This document shows, piece by piece, positions 15,101 through 21,651 of a stretch of DNA of 64,000 nucleotides. Positions within the stretch are counted from its first letter, which is position 1. The number at the start of each line of letters is the position of its first letter. A program made the translations under genes and the position numbers. A model generated the notes under the pieces. The model did not search any database and was not told the origin of the DNA. It saw nothing but the letters and a program-made list of their open reading frames with translations. The DNA comes from Branchipolynoe longqiensis (lineage: Eukaryota; Annelida; Polychaeta; Phyllodocida; Polynoidae). Location of the stretch: contig CM059194.1 of the NCBI GenBank assembly GCA_030323885.1, positions 25,950,363 through 26,014,362 on the forward strand. The letters run 5' to 3'.

Positions 15101-18100
15101 TTATTTAAGTGACTTTCTGGAAGAGCTATTATCCTTGAATTGCTTTCCTGTGCAAGTTCACTGAGGAAAGGACCTTTGCTCTGTTTTGTTTTGGGGTACA
15201 GTCCTGGAATATTTGCTGTTATTAGGCCTGTTGTACCTGGTATATGTACTAATGTTGTTCCATTTACATTCCTCCGAGCTCCGTTCTCACTTTACAAGAA
15301 CTGGACGCCCTTGTGGACCAGTTACCGTCCCCATATTTACTTATGGGTGACTTTAACGGCCACAACCCATTATGGGGGGGGGGGGGGGACAATAGGAACG
15401 CTAAAGGCAAGAGAATTGAGGACCTTGTGGCCGCTCATGCTCTGTGTGTATTGAACGATGGCTCATACACATATTTGCATCCCGGCTACGGAACATATTC
15501 CGCCATCGATCTCAGCATTGTAGAACCAGAACTGGCGCTGGACTTTTCGTGGAGGGTCTGGGATGACCTCTGCGGGAGCGACCACTTCCCAATTATTCTT
15601 AATTGTGGGGGGGCATCTCCCATAGAGCGAGAGAGGAGCTGGCAGCTTTGTAAAGCCGACTGGCCCACCTTCCAGACCCTATGTTGCGAGAAGTTCACTC
15701 CAGACATCAGTGACATCGATGCCTTCACTGAGATGCTGAGATGGATCGCGGAGAAAACTGTTCCGAAGACCTCGGCGACTCCCAAGCGTTTGACGCCTCC
15801 ATGGTTAGATGACGGCAGTAGGAGGGCTATTAAGGAACGAAAGAAAGCTCAGCGTAAATTCCACAGGAGACCGACTGCTGAAAATCTGGCGCTCTTTAAA
15901 ATTCTGCGCGCTCGCGCTCGCAGAACAATCAAAGAAGCGCGGAGGCAGTGTTGGAGACAATTTGTTTCTAGCATCACCATGCACACGCCGTTGGGCAAAG
16001 TATGGACAATGATCAGAAGAATCAAACGAAGGGGAGGTGATTCTTCTGTAGGCCAGCACTTGAAACACAACGGCACCATTCTCACATCACTCGAAGAAAT
16101 AAGTGAAGAATTGGCTCGCACCTTTGCTGGAAACTCGTCTTTGGCAAACTGCCTCCCGGGCTTTCGGGTGGTCAAGGAACGCCAAGAGCAAAAGCTCTTG
16201 GACTTTTCTTCCGATGGCGAGGAGCACTACAACTCCCCATTCAGTCTGGATGAGTTGAGGTGTTCTTTGGAAAGCTTGCATGACACAGCAGTTGGACCTG
16301 ATGGAATTCATTATCAATTTTTGAAACATCTCCCTGAACATGCACTGAGACTGTTGCTTCAACTCTTCAACAACATCTGGGAGTCGGGTGTCGTCCCCGC
16401 CTCTTGGCGGGAGGCGACAGTAATACCGATTCCCAAACCTGGTAAAGACCAGAGTGAAGCCCACAACTATCGTCCCATAGCCCTTACAAGCTGCATCTGT
16501 AAAACCATGGAGCGCTTGGTAAACAACCGCCTCGTCTGGCTACTGGAGTCAGGACACCACCTGTCCAACCTTCAATGTGGCTTCAGACGGGGCCGCAGCA
16601 CCCTCGACCATTTGGTGCGCATGGAGACCTTCATAAGAGATGCTTTCCTTAAGAAGGAGCACGTTGTGGCTGTCTTTTTCGACCTCGAAAAAGCCTATGA
16701 CACAACGTGGCAGCATGGCATCATGGAGGATCTTCATGCGATTGGCCTTCGTGGCCACTTGCCAATTTTCATCAGGAACTTTCTAGCCTTCAGGCATTTC
16801 CGCGTCCGTGTCAAGACTACCTATTCCCGCCTACACTCACAGGAACTAGGAGTACCTCAAGGCAGCATACTGGCCGTGACCCTTTTCGGGGTCAAGGTCA
16901 ATGGTATTGCTGCTGCTGTAAAGCAGGGGGTCTCCTGTAGTCTTTTCGTGGACGACTTTGTTTTATATTGCAGCGGTGCTAACATGAATGTCATAGAGAG
17001 ACAGCTACAACCAAGCATAAATGGGATCCATCGATGGTCAGTTCTGAACGGTTTCAAATTTTCCAAGACCAAAACAGTCTGCATGCACTTCTGCCTGCTG
17101 CGTAGAATACATGCGGAACCGGAGCTGACCCTGGATGGGGATCCCATTAAAGTCGTTGAGAAAACCAAATTTCTGGGCCTCATTCTCTACGCAAAACTGT
17201 CTTTTGTGCCACATATAAAGTACCTGAAAACAAGATGCCCGAAAGCGCTGGATATTCTGAGGGTGCTGTCCAGCTCAGAGTGGGGAGCGGACAGAGATGT
17301 TCTGCTCTCCGTGTACAGAACCTTGGTTCGTTCACGAGTGGATTACGGCAGCATAGTATATGGTTCCGCAAGGAAATCATATATTGGGCTGCTAGACACA
17401 ATCCACCACCAGGGACTGCGCCTGGCCCTTGGGGCCTTCCGCACCTCACCAGTTCAGAGCCTTTATGTCGAAGCCAATGAACCATCACTTAACAACAGGA
17501 GAATCAAACTGGCCATGCAATATGTAGTCAAGATAAAAACTAATGCATTGAATCCTGCACACAATTGTCTATTCGAGCAACATGACGAATCCAGGTATGA
17601 AGCCAGGCCAAATTACATCCGGCCACTGAGGCTCCGAATGAAACCTCATTTGGAGGCCTTGGGCGTGGATTTGGACGTGTTGGAGGATGCCAAAGTCCCA
17701 GAACATCCCCCGTGGTCGTTGAGAAAGCCATCGGTTATCCTCCGACTCACGGAACTGAGGAAATCTGGGACACATCCACTCGAGTACCAAGGACTGCATG
17801 CAGAGATTCAAGGCCAGTTTGCAGACCACCTCTCCATATACACTGATGGTTCGAAAGACCAAAGCCGGGTAGCTGCTGCGGCAGTCTGCCGACGGGAAAA
17901 ATTTGGTGTACGTTTGCCCGATCAGAGCTCGATTTTCACTGCAGAGGCCCGAGCACTCCTTCTCGCTTTGGAGTGTATCGAGGTATCCAACCACACTAAC
18001 TATGTTATATACAGTGATTCCTTCTCTTGCCTCCTGGCTGTTGCTGGACTGAAAACGAATCACCCTATTCTAGCAACGGTCATTTATAAAATGAACCAAC

Positions 18101-21100
18101 TGACAACAGATGGGTATGATATCCACCTGTGCTGGGTGCCTGGCCATGCTGGCATACAAGGAAACGAACGAGCTGATCGGGCTGCGAAGAAGGCCCTGAA
18201 CTGTGATCTTGAACCGTGTCTGATCCCTCACTCTGATCTGAAACCACTAATAGCCACCCACATACAATCCAAATGGCAACATGAGTGGGATGAAAACATC
18301 AATAAACTTAAAGAAATTGAACCATCTGTGGGAAAGCCACCACAGACTCATGCGGGAGGTCGGCGGGACCAAGTGGTCCTTAGTCGCTGCCGTGTTGGCC
18401 ACTCGTGGCTTACACATGCTTTTCTGCTCAAGGGGGAACCTCCCCCTGAATGTATTGGGTGTCAGTCCCCACTGACACTCAAACACATTTTACTAAGTTG
18501 CGTTGATTTTTTGGCCCTGCGCCAACGGTTCTACACTGCAGGCAGTATGCATGACCTTTTTACTAAGGTAAAACAGGAAAACATTTTAGCCTTTTTGAGG
18601 GCAGCTGGACTGTACCACCTTATATAGTTTACTAAATGGATTCTATTAATTATTAATGAAACTTTTCTTTTTCTATGGGAATTTGTTTCCCTTGACCACA
18701 GATATATGATTGTGAGCTTTCTAATTTAATTAGTGTCTATTGGCACATAATTGATTGTCTGCTTTTACATGTAAAAGCGATGGTTTGAACAGAAAACAAA
18801 CATTTCTCGCCGTGAATATGGCCTATGCTGCCGACACGGCGTAAAGCAACCACCAATCAATCAATCAACTAATGTTGTGGTGTACTGGTATTGTGGGACT
18901 TGAACTTGTGCTATTACCCCAGCTGTCATTTTTTGTAGTAGGAACATTAATTAACATACATTTCAATTTTTCTACTTGCTCAAGAGTTTCCAGTTTACCC
19001 ATCTCTTCTATTTCAGTAGTTTGCTTAATGGGTCTTTATTCTGATTATCCTTAGGTTCCATGGAGGATCCCAAACTTTGAAGGTCCAGAGCCCCAACCTC
19101 CGATTTGTTTTTTCCCTTTAGTTTGGCTTCTTCTACTTTTTGTTTAAGTTTTCCCCTTTCATCTTGTGTGAGATCGTGACAAACGCTTATGTCTTTGAAT
19201 TTTGGAGCAGCATCTTTTAATTTTGATAACTTTGACATAATCTTCTCCTTATCGTCTTTATTCTGTAGAGTAATTTTGATTGGCCTAGGTCTGTCATTAT
19301 TTTCATTCCTTTTCCCGAGCCGAATCACATTTTTCACATCCACATCAGGAACTTCCAGGATCTCAGTACACACAGCTTTAAAGAAGGCATCGTCATCATT
19401 CGTTCTATCCTCAGGGTTGTCCTCGCTACTTTCCGTCACTCTGTGAATTACAATATTTTTTCCTCTTGGCTCTCTAGAATTGTCCTCTCTTTTATGTTGT
19501 ACTATTGTTTCTTTAACTATTAACTCTACATTGGCATTATTCTTTCTGCTCGTATTTAATTGGTCATCCTTGTTGTTGGCTACCACTTCTGCCCAGGTTT
19601 TGTTGACCCTTTTGGGGACATCTTTAGCATATGTCTCTAGTTTTGCTTCAATTTTTGCTTCAAGAAGTGTCAATTGTTTGTGTATTTCAACTAGGAACTT
19701 GTCATGCACTAACTTGATTTCTTCCCTCTCATCATTCTTCTCATTCATCTTCAATTTCAAATTGACCACACAATTTGGGCAGTACCAAAAACAATCTGGT
19801 CTCTGCAATGTCTCATATTGACCATCAGACATATCTATGCATCTTGCACAGAAGTGTTTCCTGCATTTGCCATCATACTCTAGTATTTTGTCACTTTCAT
19901 CATCAAGCCCGCATTCACAAATACTGAAATAGTACAGGTCCACCTCTCATCATTGTCCACCCCACTTGATTTTCCCTCCTTAATCACATTTTCTCTTCCG
20001 GTGTCGCTCACACTCGCTTTTGAACTTACTCTAGGAGTCTACTATTTGTCTTCTTTTTACTATTTTTATTTTCACTCTTCCTCTTTTTTGGCGAGCGAAC
20101 ATATTTCTCAAGCCATCTCGCCATAGCCCATGTGTTTGTAGGTGATAATACAGTCCGCAATTGTTTGGTGGCACAAGTTCAAACAGTCCAAGATTCCTAG
20201 ATGAGGTTGTGTGACAGTTGACACTACAACGTCCTTGATTATCTCATAACTTTCAATGTCCGTTGTGTACACTCACTGCTTGCCGTCACTCACGCTGCTT
20301 GCCATCACTCACGCTGGGCAGGGACGATCGCCATTTAAATTTTGTTAAAGTAATTGCCTATGCCGTCCATATCTTTTAGTGGCTGCCTGATCCGCACAGC
20401 CAACTCCGTTTATTTTAACTCTCTGCAAGGTATGTTTACAATAAACTGATGTGATACAATAAATATTAAATGCATACAAATTCCTTACAAGTTACAGACA
20501 GTAGGTACGCGAAAAACACACCACTTTCACACTACTCACTTGGTCCACGGTATGTGCGCGGAGCACCGCGCTGCGCACGCGTGACTATGTTTTTCCATGA
20601 CACTTGCAACCTTTATTTTAGAACTACCAGGAATGCAACCATATGCATGATATAGTTCACATTTTGCCCCACTGCTACATCCAAAAATATTTGCTGTCCG
20701 ATTTATAGAAGTGAAAAACAAAATTTATTCAAATTTATGTCTGTTAAAGTCACTGGAATATTACCTAAAGGTAAGGTTTGATATTTTTTAAACCAGTTTA
20801 TTTTGTTTCTTTATATATACTTCTCCATATTAGGGTGCAATTTGGTGTCAATTTGAGCACCGGAACATTGATTTTGAGGGCGGATAAAAAGGTGTGTCTG
20901 GTATTACTATTAGCTATGTGACAAAAAATTTCAAAGTCAATAGATTCCAACATAAAATATATCATTGCAAAGGTATTAGAAAGTCCTTTCTAATGATACC
21001 AACATCAGCATCCAGTGATACTCATCAAGGAAGTTGTGACACTTTATAAAGCATTTTTTTCACACATGCCAAGCTTCATGAGTCATGAGATGGGTCACAG

Positions 21101-21651
21101 AATTCAACTGGGTTTCCATTGAAACAATGGACCAAAATTACCCATAAAAATCACTTTATAAAGTGTCACAACTTCCTTGATAATTGTCACAGGATGATGA
21201 TTTAGGTATCATTAGAAAGGACTTTCCAATACCTTTGCAATGATATATTTTATGTTGGAATCTGTTGACTTTGAATTTTTTTTGTCACATACCTACAGAC
21301 AGAAAGGATCCCAGAAAAGCGATGCTTATCAAGCTGCCCTTTACTCTAAAATTAAGACACAAAGCAAGAAAATAACAAACCGGCATGCTTAATCGAAGTA
21401 TGCACATCCGAATTGATAATGACTGAGTAAAAGACAATATTATATTCGTTTGTGTATTGACAGTCACTGTCACTGTCACTGCCAGTGTCACTGTCAGTGA
21501 CAGTGTGTCAGTGAAGCCTGAAATACTAATTATACTGGTCCACATCAATTGGACAACACGAGTAGTTATTTCTTGTGATACAATCGGTCTCACCTACTGG
21601 TACATAATCTTCATCGTCGCTATCAGAGCCATACTCCTCCTCATCAAACAT
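55..21651 (-). CDS. CFDP1: CFDP1 (craniofacial development protein 1; BCNT/Yeti family), complete 9-exon gene
   Basis: Minus-strand CDS joined from 21651-21594, 11590-11443, 10077-9987, 8341-8150, 6973-6849, 5931-5809, 3815-3740, 1712-1627 and 142-55 (987 nt, 328 aa; vertebrate CFDP1 is about 299 aa). All introns are GT/AG and all phases match. The protein starts [19 protein letters not shown] (acidic N-terminus). It has Lys/Glu-rich coiled-coil-like segments, the family motif [10 protein letters not shown] in exon 4, and [16 protein letters not shown] in exon 5. The conserved C-terminal BCNT domain (about residues 247-328) holds [23 protein letters not shown] and [20 protein letters not shown]. 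Known family role: nuclear chromatin protein; yeast Swc5 and fly Yeti act with SWR1-type H2A.Z exchange. Intron 1 (10 kb) hosts nested LINEs. TMEM170A is the divergent neighbour. The assignment is very secure. Confidence 0.96.
92..600 (-). repeat. Degenerate tandem array of the exon 9 splice-acceptor region
   Basis: About five units of 94-145 bp begin near 125, 219, 320, 428 and 572. The first is the genuine exon 9 boundary. Each unit on the gene strand contains a T-rich tract with TTTGTATTATTTTTAC, then an acceptor-like end and the exon 9 start (FIKRQQ or similar). In units 2 and 3 the acceptor AG has become GG. Unit 4 keeps a consensus-like acceptor (exon side at 444) and reads [17 protein letters not shown]. 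Unit 5 is eroded by a (tcaa)n tract. Confidence 0.85.
915..1555 (-). repeat. Palindrome-ended repeat (TCCGATG family), interrupted copy
   Basis: The left end, ttaaaggggcattgtccgat, and the right end, atccgactatgtggctttaa, are inverted. The interior matches the 350-bp family clustered at 38.9-41.4 kb (tactttactttagtttgaag; aaatgcttaatga). Roughly 1190-1440 is unrelated sequence inserted in or replacing the middle. Confidence 0.7.
1627..1712 (-). CDS. CFDP1: CFDP1 coding exon 8 (BCNT domain)
   Basis: 86 nt, acceptor gatttcag, donor gtgagt. Encodes [20 protein letters not shown], then QIHNRGKEG, the most conserved block of the BCNT domain. Ends with GG, completed by exon 9. Confidence 0.96.
1757..2065 (+). 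repeat. tRNA-derived SINE, family with AACAACAATAA tail
   Basis: An A-box-like TGGCAGAGTGGTTAGAG and a B-box-like GTGGTTCGATTAC are spaced as in a tRNA. They are followed by a tRNA-unrelated body ending in aacaacaataa. Part of the body (gaaaacaagcct...gacagtataaat) recurs at 4290-4365. The D/anticodon arms do not make a functional tRNA. Confidence 0.6.
2095..2394 (+). repeat. tRNA-derived SINE (main family), full-length copy with target duplication
   Basis: The head ggtggtcgaatcagtagag is A-box-like and ggagttcaattcccggt is B-box-like. The body runs through gggcaaggactgg and gcgcactgtcacaagtcggt to the tail aactccaataaccaaccgac. It is flanked by tagaacac at 2087-2094 and again at 2395-2402, a target site duplication. 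Minus-strand relatives are at 9.2, 30.3, 49.6 and 58.4 kb. Confidence 0.8.
2700..2964 (+). mobile_element. MITE with CAGGGTCCGTAC terminal inverted repeats, copy 1
   Basis: Begins cagggtccgtac and ends gtacggaccctg, a perfect 12-bp inverted pair, about 265 bp. Flanks ccattgcc/gaattgcc match at 6 of 8 positions, compatible with an 8-bp duplication as in hAT elements (inference). There is no ORF. The interior has many ttcaaggcttttcaagg motifs. Mid-intron in CFDP1. Confidence 0.75.
3160..3520. repeat. Two direct copies of a ~55-bp segment
   Basis: The segment with catgatagtgggtacaa and tattctctggct occurs near 3178-3235 and again near 3470-3525. Between them is a segment with ccggccttattatactcgta that is also found near 49020. 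Identity of the family is unknown. Confidence 0.5.
3513..3702. mobile_element. MITE remnant, GTGTGACTGGGG-ended family
   Basis: Contains repeated ttgcgaccaaaatgg and cgcaaggaggttgc words and ends gtagtgtgactggggc. Relatives with clear inverted ends lie at 42797-43075 and 58963-59402. The left end is degraded. Confidence 0.55.
3740..3815 (-). CDS. CFDP1: CFDP1 coding exon 7 (start of BCNT domain)
   Basis: 76 nt, acceptor tttttcag, donor gtgagt. Encodes [20 protein letters not shown] and KMGTL, matching GLKRSSGMSSLLGKIGAKKQ of the vertebrate protein. Phase 0 out. Confidence 0.95.
3938..4035 (+). repeat. SINE fragment (tRNA-like head)
   Basis: The B-box-like gagttcgaaccctggc and the body words caatgacgtaaaaatttata and attaggatagggt match the main SINE family. 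The tail is missing. Confidence 0.55.
4066..5808. other. CFDP1 intron 6 remainder, no gene
   Basis: AT-rich intron sequence with a SINE scrap at 4285-4365, G-runs at 4641-4682, and no coding pattern that connects to CFDP1 phases. Small open frames here (for example 5348-5623) lack any recognisable similarity. Confidence 0.5.
5809..5931 (-). CDS. CFDP1: CFDP1 coding exon 6
   Basis: 123 nt, acceptor accctccag, donor gtaggt. Encodes [20 protein letters not shown] and a Gln/Glu/Lys-rich helix, then CGPSIAGLG. Starts with the third base of Lys AAG and ends with GG of a Gly codon completed by exon 7. Confidence 0.94.
6487..6760 (-). repeat. Two partial main-family SINE copies in tandem
   Basis: First copy 6487-6622: ggttggttgttggagtttta, then the body, then the head gattcggccaccgcgcccgg, internally deleted. 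Second copy from 6637: ttaacgtcctagcaacatct through gctgccccactgg. Both lie in CFDP1 intron 5. Confidence 0.65.
6849..6973 (-). CDS. CFDP1: CFDP1 coding exon 5
   Basis: 125 nt, acceptor cgctgacag, donor gtaagt. Encodes [20 protein letters not shown], then [19 protein letters not shown], matching the conserved EKVKITKVFDFAGEEV segment. A MITE starts 37 bp upstream of its acceptor. Confidence 0.95.
7010..7247 (+). mobile_element. MITE CAGGGTCCGTAC family, copy 2 (partial)
   Basis: The left end is eroded (starts at aaagctatttcaaggc). The right two-thirds, including ggactaatttagatcagtgg and the end ccgtacggacgctgg, matches the family. Its left edge is 37 bp upstream, in gene sense, of the CFDP1 exon 5 acceptor. 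Confidence 0.7.
7291..7359 (-). pseudogene. Duplicated fragment of CFDP1 exon 4 in the following intron
   Basis: This 69-bp stretch is nearly identical to 8169-8237 inside exon 4. It stays open in the same frame, reading [20 protein letters not shown] on the gene strand against [20 protein letters not shown] in the exon. It lacks the exon's acceptor and donor, so it is a relic exon copy rather than an obvious alternative exon. Confidence 0.8.
7490..8125. repeat. Fragments of the TCCGATG palindrome-ended repeat
   Basis: 7505-7640 contains tcatcggactatgcagcttt followed by ttaaagttgcatggcccgat. 8025-8125 contains tagtagattataatatta and ends catcggactatggaacttta. No gene between CFDP1 exons 4 and 5. 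Confidence 0.5.
8150..8341 (-). CDS. CFDP1: CFDP1 coding exon 4 (LWASF motif)
   Basis: 192 nt, phase 0 at both ends, acceptor ccattacag, donor gtgggc. Encodes [20 protein letters not shown], then [13 protein letters not shown], the family hallmark, then a Pro/Thr-rich tail with a TTTSTTATG stretch. Part of this tail is copied in the next intron at 7291-7359. Confidence 0.94.
8860..9240. repeat. GC-rich segment plus dispersed 'gtggtctccggcaaaaa' repeat
   Basis: 8870-9010 is unusually GC-rich (gccgggccggccgagcgccg) for this AT-rich region. 9087-9235 has gaaagtggtctccggc and agtcagggaatcgctga, words shared with 31265-31345, 50775-50870 and 54541-54715, so it is a dispersed repeat of unknown class. 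Confidence 0.5.
9233..9520 (-). repeat. tRNA-derived SINE (main family), near full length
   Basis: Plus-strand order: gtagttttacattctagcaa, gcgcactcatggcaac, ccctatcctaataatgccga, gggaatcgaactcccgacct (B box complement), cgattcggccaccgcgtccg (A box complement). The element therefore reads on the minus strand. It lies in CFDP1 intron 3. Confidence 0.8.
9655..9945 (-). repeat. TCCGATG palindrome-ended repeat, copy in CFDP1 intron 3
   Basis: Contains acttttattataaatattt, gcacgtcaaaattctgac and aaatgcttaatgagtg, and ends attggactgtggaacttca. Matches the family interior; the 5' end is divergent. Confidence 0.65.
9987..10077 (-). CDS. CFDP1: CFDP1 coding exon 3
   Basis: Acceptor cgccaacag, donor gtaaag; 91 nt. 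Encodes [20 protein letters not shown] and then [10 protein letters not shown], a basic-acidic linker comparable to the RKRRQGGLSLEEE region of vertebrate CFDP1. Ends in phase 0. Confidence 0.92.
10205..10600 (+). repeat. Dispersed repeat shared with 52925-53265
   Basis: About 340 bp recurs in inverted orientation in CYLD. The shared part begins atgaaagctgcctgcaaaag and ends near ggtattgcaatacc. Both copies keep an open stretch reading [14 protein letters not shown] near the start, and a PAVAGR...GVPYINRP stretch. Possibly the 3' part of a transposon ORF; the family is not recognised. Confidence 0.55.
10601..11442. other. CFDP1 intron 2 remainder, nothing recognised
   Basis: AT-rich unique-looking sequence between the dispersed repeat and exon 2. 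No coding pattern or clear repeat seen. Confidence 0.5.
11443..11590 (-). CDS. CFDP1: CFDP1 coding exon 2
   Basis: Acceptor tttacag, donor gtatgtgt; 148 nt. Encodes an acidic then basic stretch ([20 protein letters not shown], followed by a Lys-rich [13 protein letters not shown]). Phase 1 in, phase 2 out; joins exon 1 as GTT and exon 3 as AGA. Confidence 0.92.
11591..13439. other. CFDP1 intron 1 distal part, no gene
   Basis: Contains a TCCGATG-repeat end at 12060-12100 (accatcaacggactatgcaa). Two inverted 13-mers, ggtactccaaact (about 12379) and agtttggagtacc (about 12948), bracket an AT-rich 570-bp stretch. The rest is unassigned. Confidence 0.45.
13592..14305 (-). pseudogene. LINE ORF2 fragment: C-terminal part of reverse transcriptase
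   Basis: An open 237-codon frame starting just after the missing catalytic palm. [20 protein letters not shown] is the RT thumb-side motif typical of CR1/L2 elements, followed by [36 protein letters not shown] and a tail with [20 protein letters not shown]. No YADD box remains, so it cannot be active. In CFDP1 intron 1, same strand as CFDP1. Confidence 0.85.
14550..15258 (-). pseudogene. LINE ORF2 fragment: AP-type endonuclease domain
   Basis: Reads [64 protein letters not shown] and [15 protein letters not shown], then FSDHNIIEI near the end: the standard order of LINE endonuclease motifs (E of PESH, Y/RPP, GDIN, SDH). The frame is open in 15093-14641, with disruptions downstream. The upstream ORF2 start continues at 18879 on the far side of the inserted LINE. 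Confidence 0.85.
15248..15258. repeat. Target site duplication (left) of the plus-strand LINE
   Basis: actaatgttgt, repeated exactly at 18868-18878 on the other side of the element. It defines the insertion limits and shows the minus LINE was the target. Confidence 0.9.
15259..18627 (+). CDS. LINE ORF2: partial endonuclease, reverse transcriptase, RNase H
   Basis: Open from the truncation point for 1122 codons. Endonuclease end: [17 protein letters not shown] and [79 protein letters not shown] (motif A Asp), [13 protein letters not shown] and [11 protein letters not shown] (motif C, FVDD). RNase [35 protein letters not shown] and [20 protein letters not shown], with all four acidic residues. 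Then a [17 protein letters not shown] zinc knuckle. It copies element RNA into DNA at a nicked target. The 5' endonuclease part is lost. An unusual poly-G run at about 15374-15388 remains in frame. Confidence 0.93.
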   Translation, partial: SIYIPPSSVLTLQELDALVDQLPSPYLLMGDFNGHNPLWGGGGDNRNAKGKRIEDLVAAHALCVLNDGSYTYLHPGYGTYSAIDLSIVEPELALDFSWRVWDDLCGSDHFPIILNCGGASPIERERSWQLCKADWPTFQTLCCEKFTPDISDIDAFTEMLRWIAEKTVPKTSATPKRLTPPWLDDGSRRAIKERKKAQRKFHRRPTAENLALFKILRARARRTIKEARRQCWRQFVSSITMHTPLGKVWTMIRRIKRRGGDSSVGQHLKHNGTILTSLEEISEELARTFAGNSSLANCLPGFRVVKERQEQKLLDFSSDGEEHYNSPFSLDELRCSLESLHDTAVGPDGIHYQFLKHLPEHALRLLLQLFNNIWESGVVPASWREATVIPIPKPGKDQSEAHNYRPIALTSCICKTMERLVNNRLVWLLESGHHLSNLQCGFRRGRSTLDHLVRMETFIRDAFLKKEHVVAVFFDLEKAYDTTWQHGIMEDLHAIGLRGHLPIFIRNFLAFRHFRVRVKTTYSRLHSQELGVPQGSILAVTLFGVKVNGIAAAVKQGVSCSLFVDDFVLYCSGANMNVIERQLQPSINGIHRWSVLNGFKFSKTKTVCMHFCLLRRIHAEPELTLDGDPIKVVEKTKFLGLILYAKLSFVPHIKYLKTRCPKALDILRVLSSSEWGADRDVLLSVYRTLVRSRVDYGSIVYGSARKSYIGLLDTIHHQGLRLALGAFRTSPVQSLYVEANEPSLNNRRIKLAMQYVVKIKTNALNPAHNCLFEQHDESRYEARPNYIRPLRLRMKPHLEALGVDLDVLEDAKVPEHPPWSLRKPSVILRLTELRKSGTHPLEYQGLHAEIQGQFADHLSIYTDGSKDQSRVAAAAVCRREKFGVRLPDQSSIFTAEARALLLALECIEVSNHTNYVIYSDSFSCLLAVAGLKTNHPILATVIYKMNQLTTDGYDIHLCWVPGHAGIQGNERADRAAKKALNCDLEPCLIPHSDLKPLIATHIQSKWQHEWDENINKLKEIEPSVGKPPQTHAGGRRDQVVLSRCRVGHSWLTHAFLLKGEPPPECIGCQSPLTLKHILLSCVDFLALRQRFYTAGSMHDLFTKVKQENILAFLRAAGLYHLI
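15259..18867 (+). mobile_element. I-type LINE (RNase H-bearing), 5'-truncated, recent insertion
   Basis: Bounded by 11-bp duplications. It starts inside the endonuclease domain (5' truncation), has one uninterrupted ORF to 18627, then a 240-bp 3' UTR ending ggcgtaaagcaaccaccaat and a (caat)n tail. RT plus RNase H plus a C-terminal zinc knuckle place it in the I superfamily (I/Nimb-like; family knowledge). The open ORF and exact duplication argue it is young relative to its host LINE. Confidence 0.92.
18868..18878. repeat. Target site duplication (right) of the plus-strand LINE
   Basis: actaatgttgt, the second copy, directly after the (caat)n tail. The minus LINE sequence resumes at 18879. 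Confidence 0.9.
19008..19943 (-). pseudogene. LINE ORF1 with PHD-like zinc finger
   Basis: 311 codons. The N-terminus has a Cys/His pattern CEC...CRKHFCARC...CFWYCPNC (PHD/RING-like), then a coiled-coil-like Lys/Glu-rich segment, then [40 protein letters not shown] and [20 protein letters not shown], an RRM-like nucleic-acid binding part seen in CR1/L2 ORF1 proteins. The reading frame before 19945 continues in another frame ([20 protein letters not shown]), so ORF1 carries a frameshift. Confidence 0.8.
20915..21292. repeat. Fold-back inverted repeat, ~140-bp arms
   Basis: The left arm (gtgacaaaaaatttcaaagt ... aaggaagttgtgacacttta) is mirrored by the right arm (taaagtgtcacaacttcctt ... tttgaattttttttgtcaca), with a central loop of about 100 bp. 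No ORF. In CFDP1 intron 1, about 300 bp downstream of exon 1. Confidence 0.85.
21462..21512. repeat. CACTGT/ACAGTG imperfect palindrome
   Basis: cagtcactgtcactgtcact is followed by cactgtcagtgacagtgtgt, a short-period repeat that reads into its own complement. It lies 80 bp downstream of CFDP1 exon 1. Confidence 0.7.
21594..21651 (-). CDS. CFDP1: CFDP1 coding exon 1
   Basis: ATG at 21651-21649. Encodes the acidic start [19 protein letters not shown] and ends with one base of a split codon (GTA G) before the donor gtgagacc. It resembles the EDEDYVPS start of vertebrate CFDP1. The 5' UTR and promoter were not delimited. Confidence 0.93.

Larger units (their letters stand above)
13440..20340 (-). 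mobile_element. Old CR1-like LINE, minus strand, split by a younger LINE and internally deleted
   Basis: Minus-strand order: 5' UTR about 20340-19950, ORF1 with a PHD-like zinc finger (19943-19008), then ORF2 split by the plus-strand LINE at 15259-18867. ORF2 pieces are an AP-endonuclease domain (15258-about 14550) and a reverse-transcriptase C-terminal region (14305-13592). The RT palm between them is missing. Frameshifts are visible. A PHD-type ORF1 plus the ORF2 tail ([21 protein letters not shown]) fits the CR1/L2 group (family knowledge). The ends are approximate. Confidence 0.8.

Noticed and set aside
15805..17731. Several 60-160 codon frames antisense to the LINE ORF
   Set aside because: They are shadows of the long plus-strand RT/RNase H frame, lack family motifs and would need independent starts.
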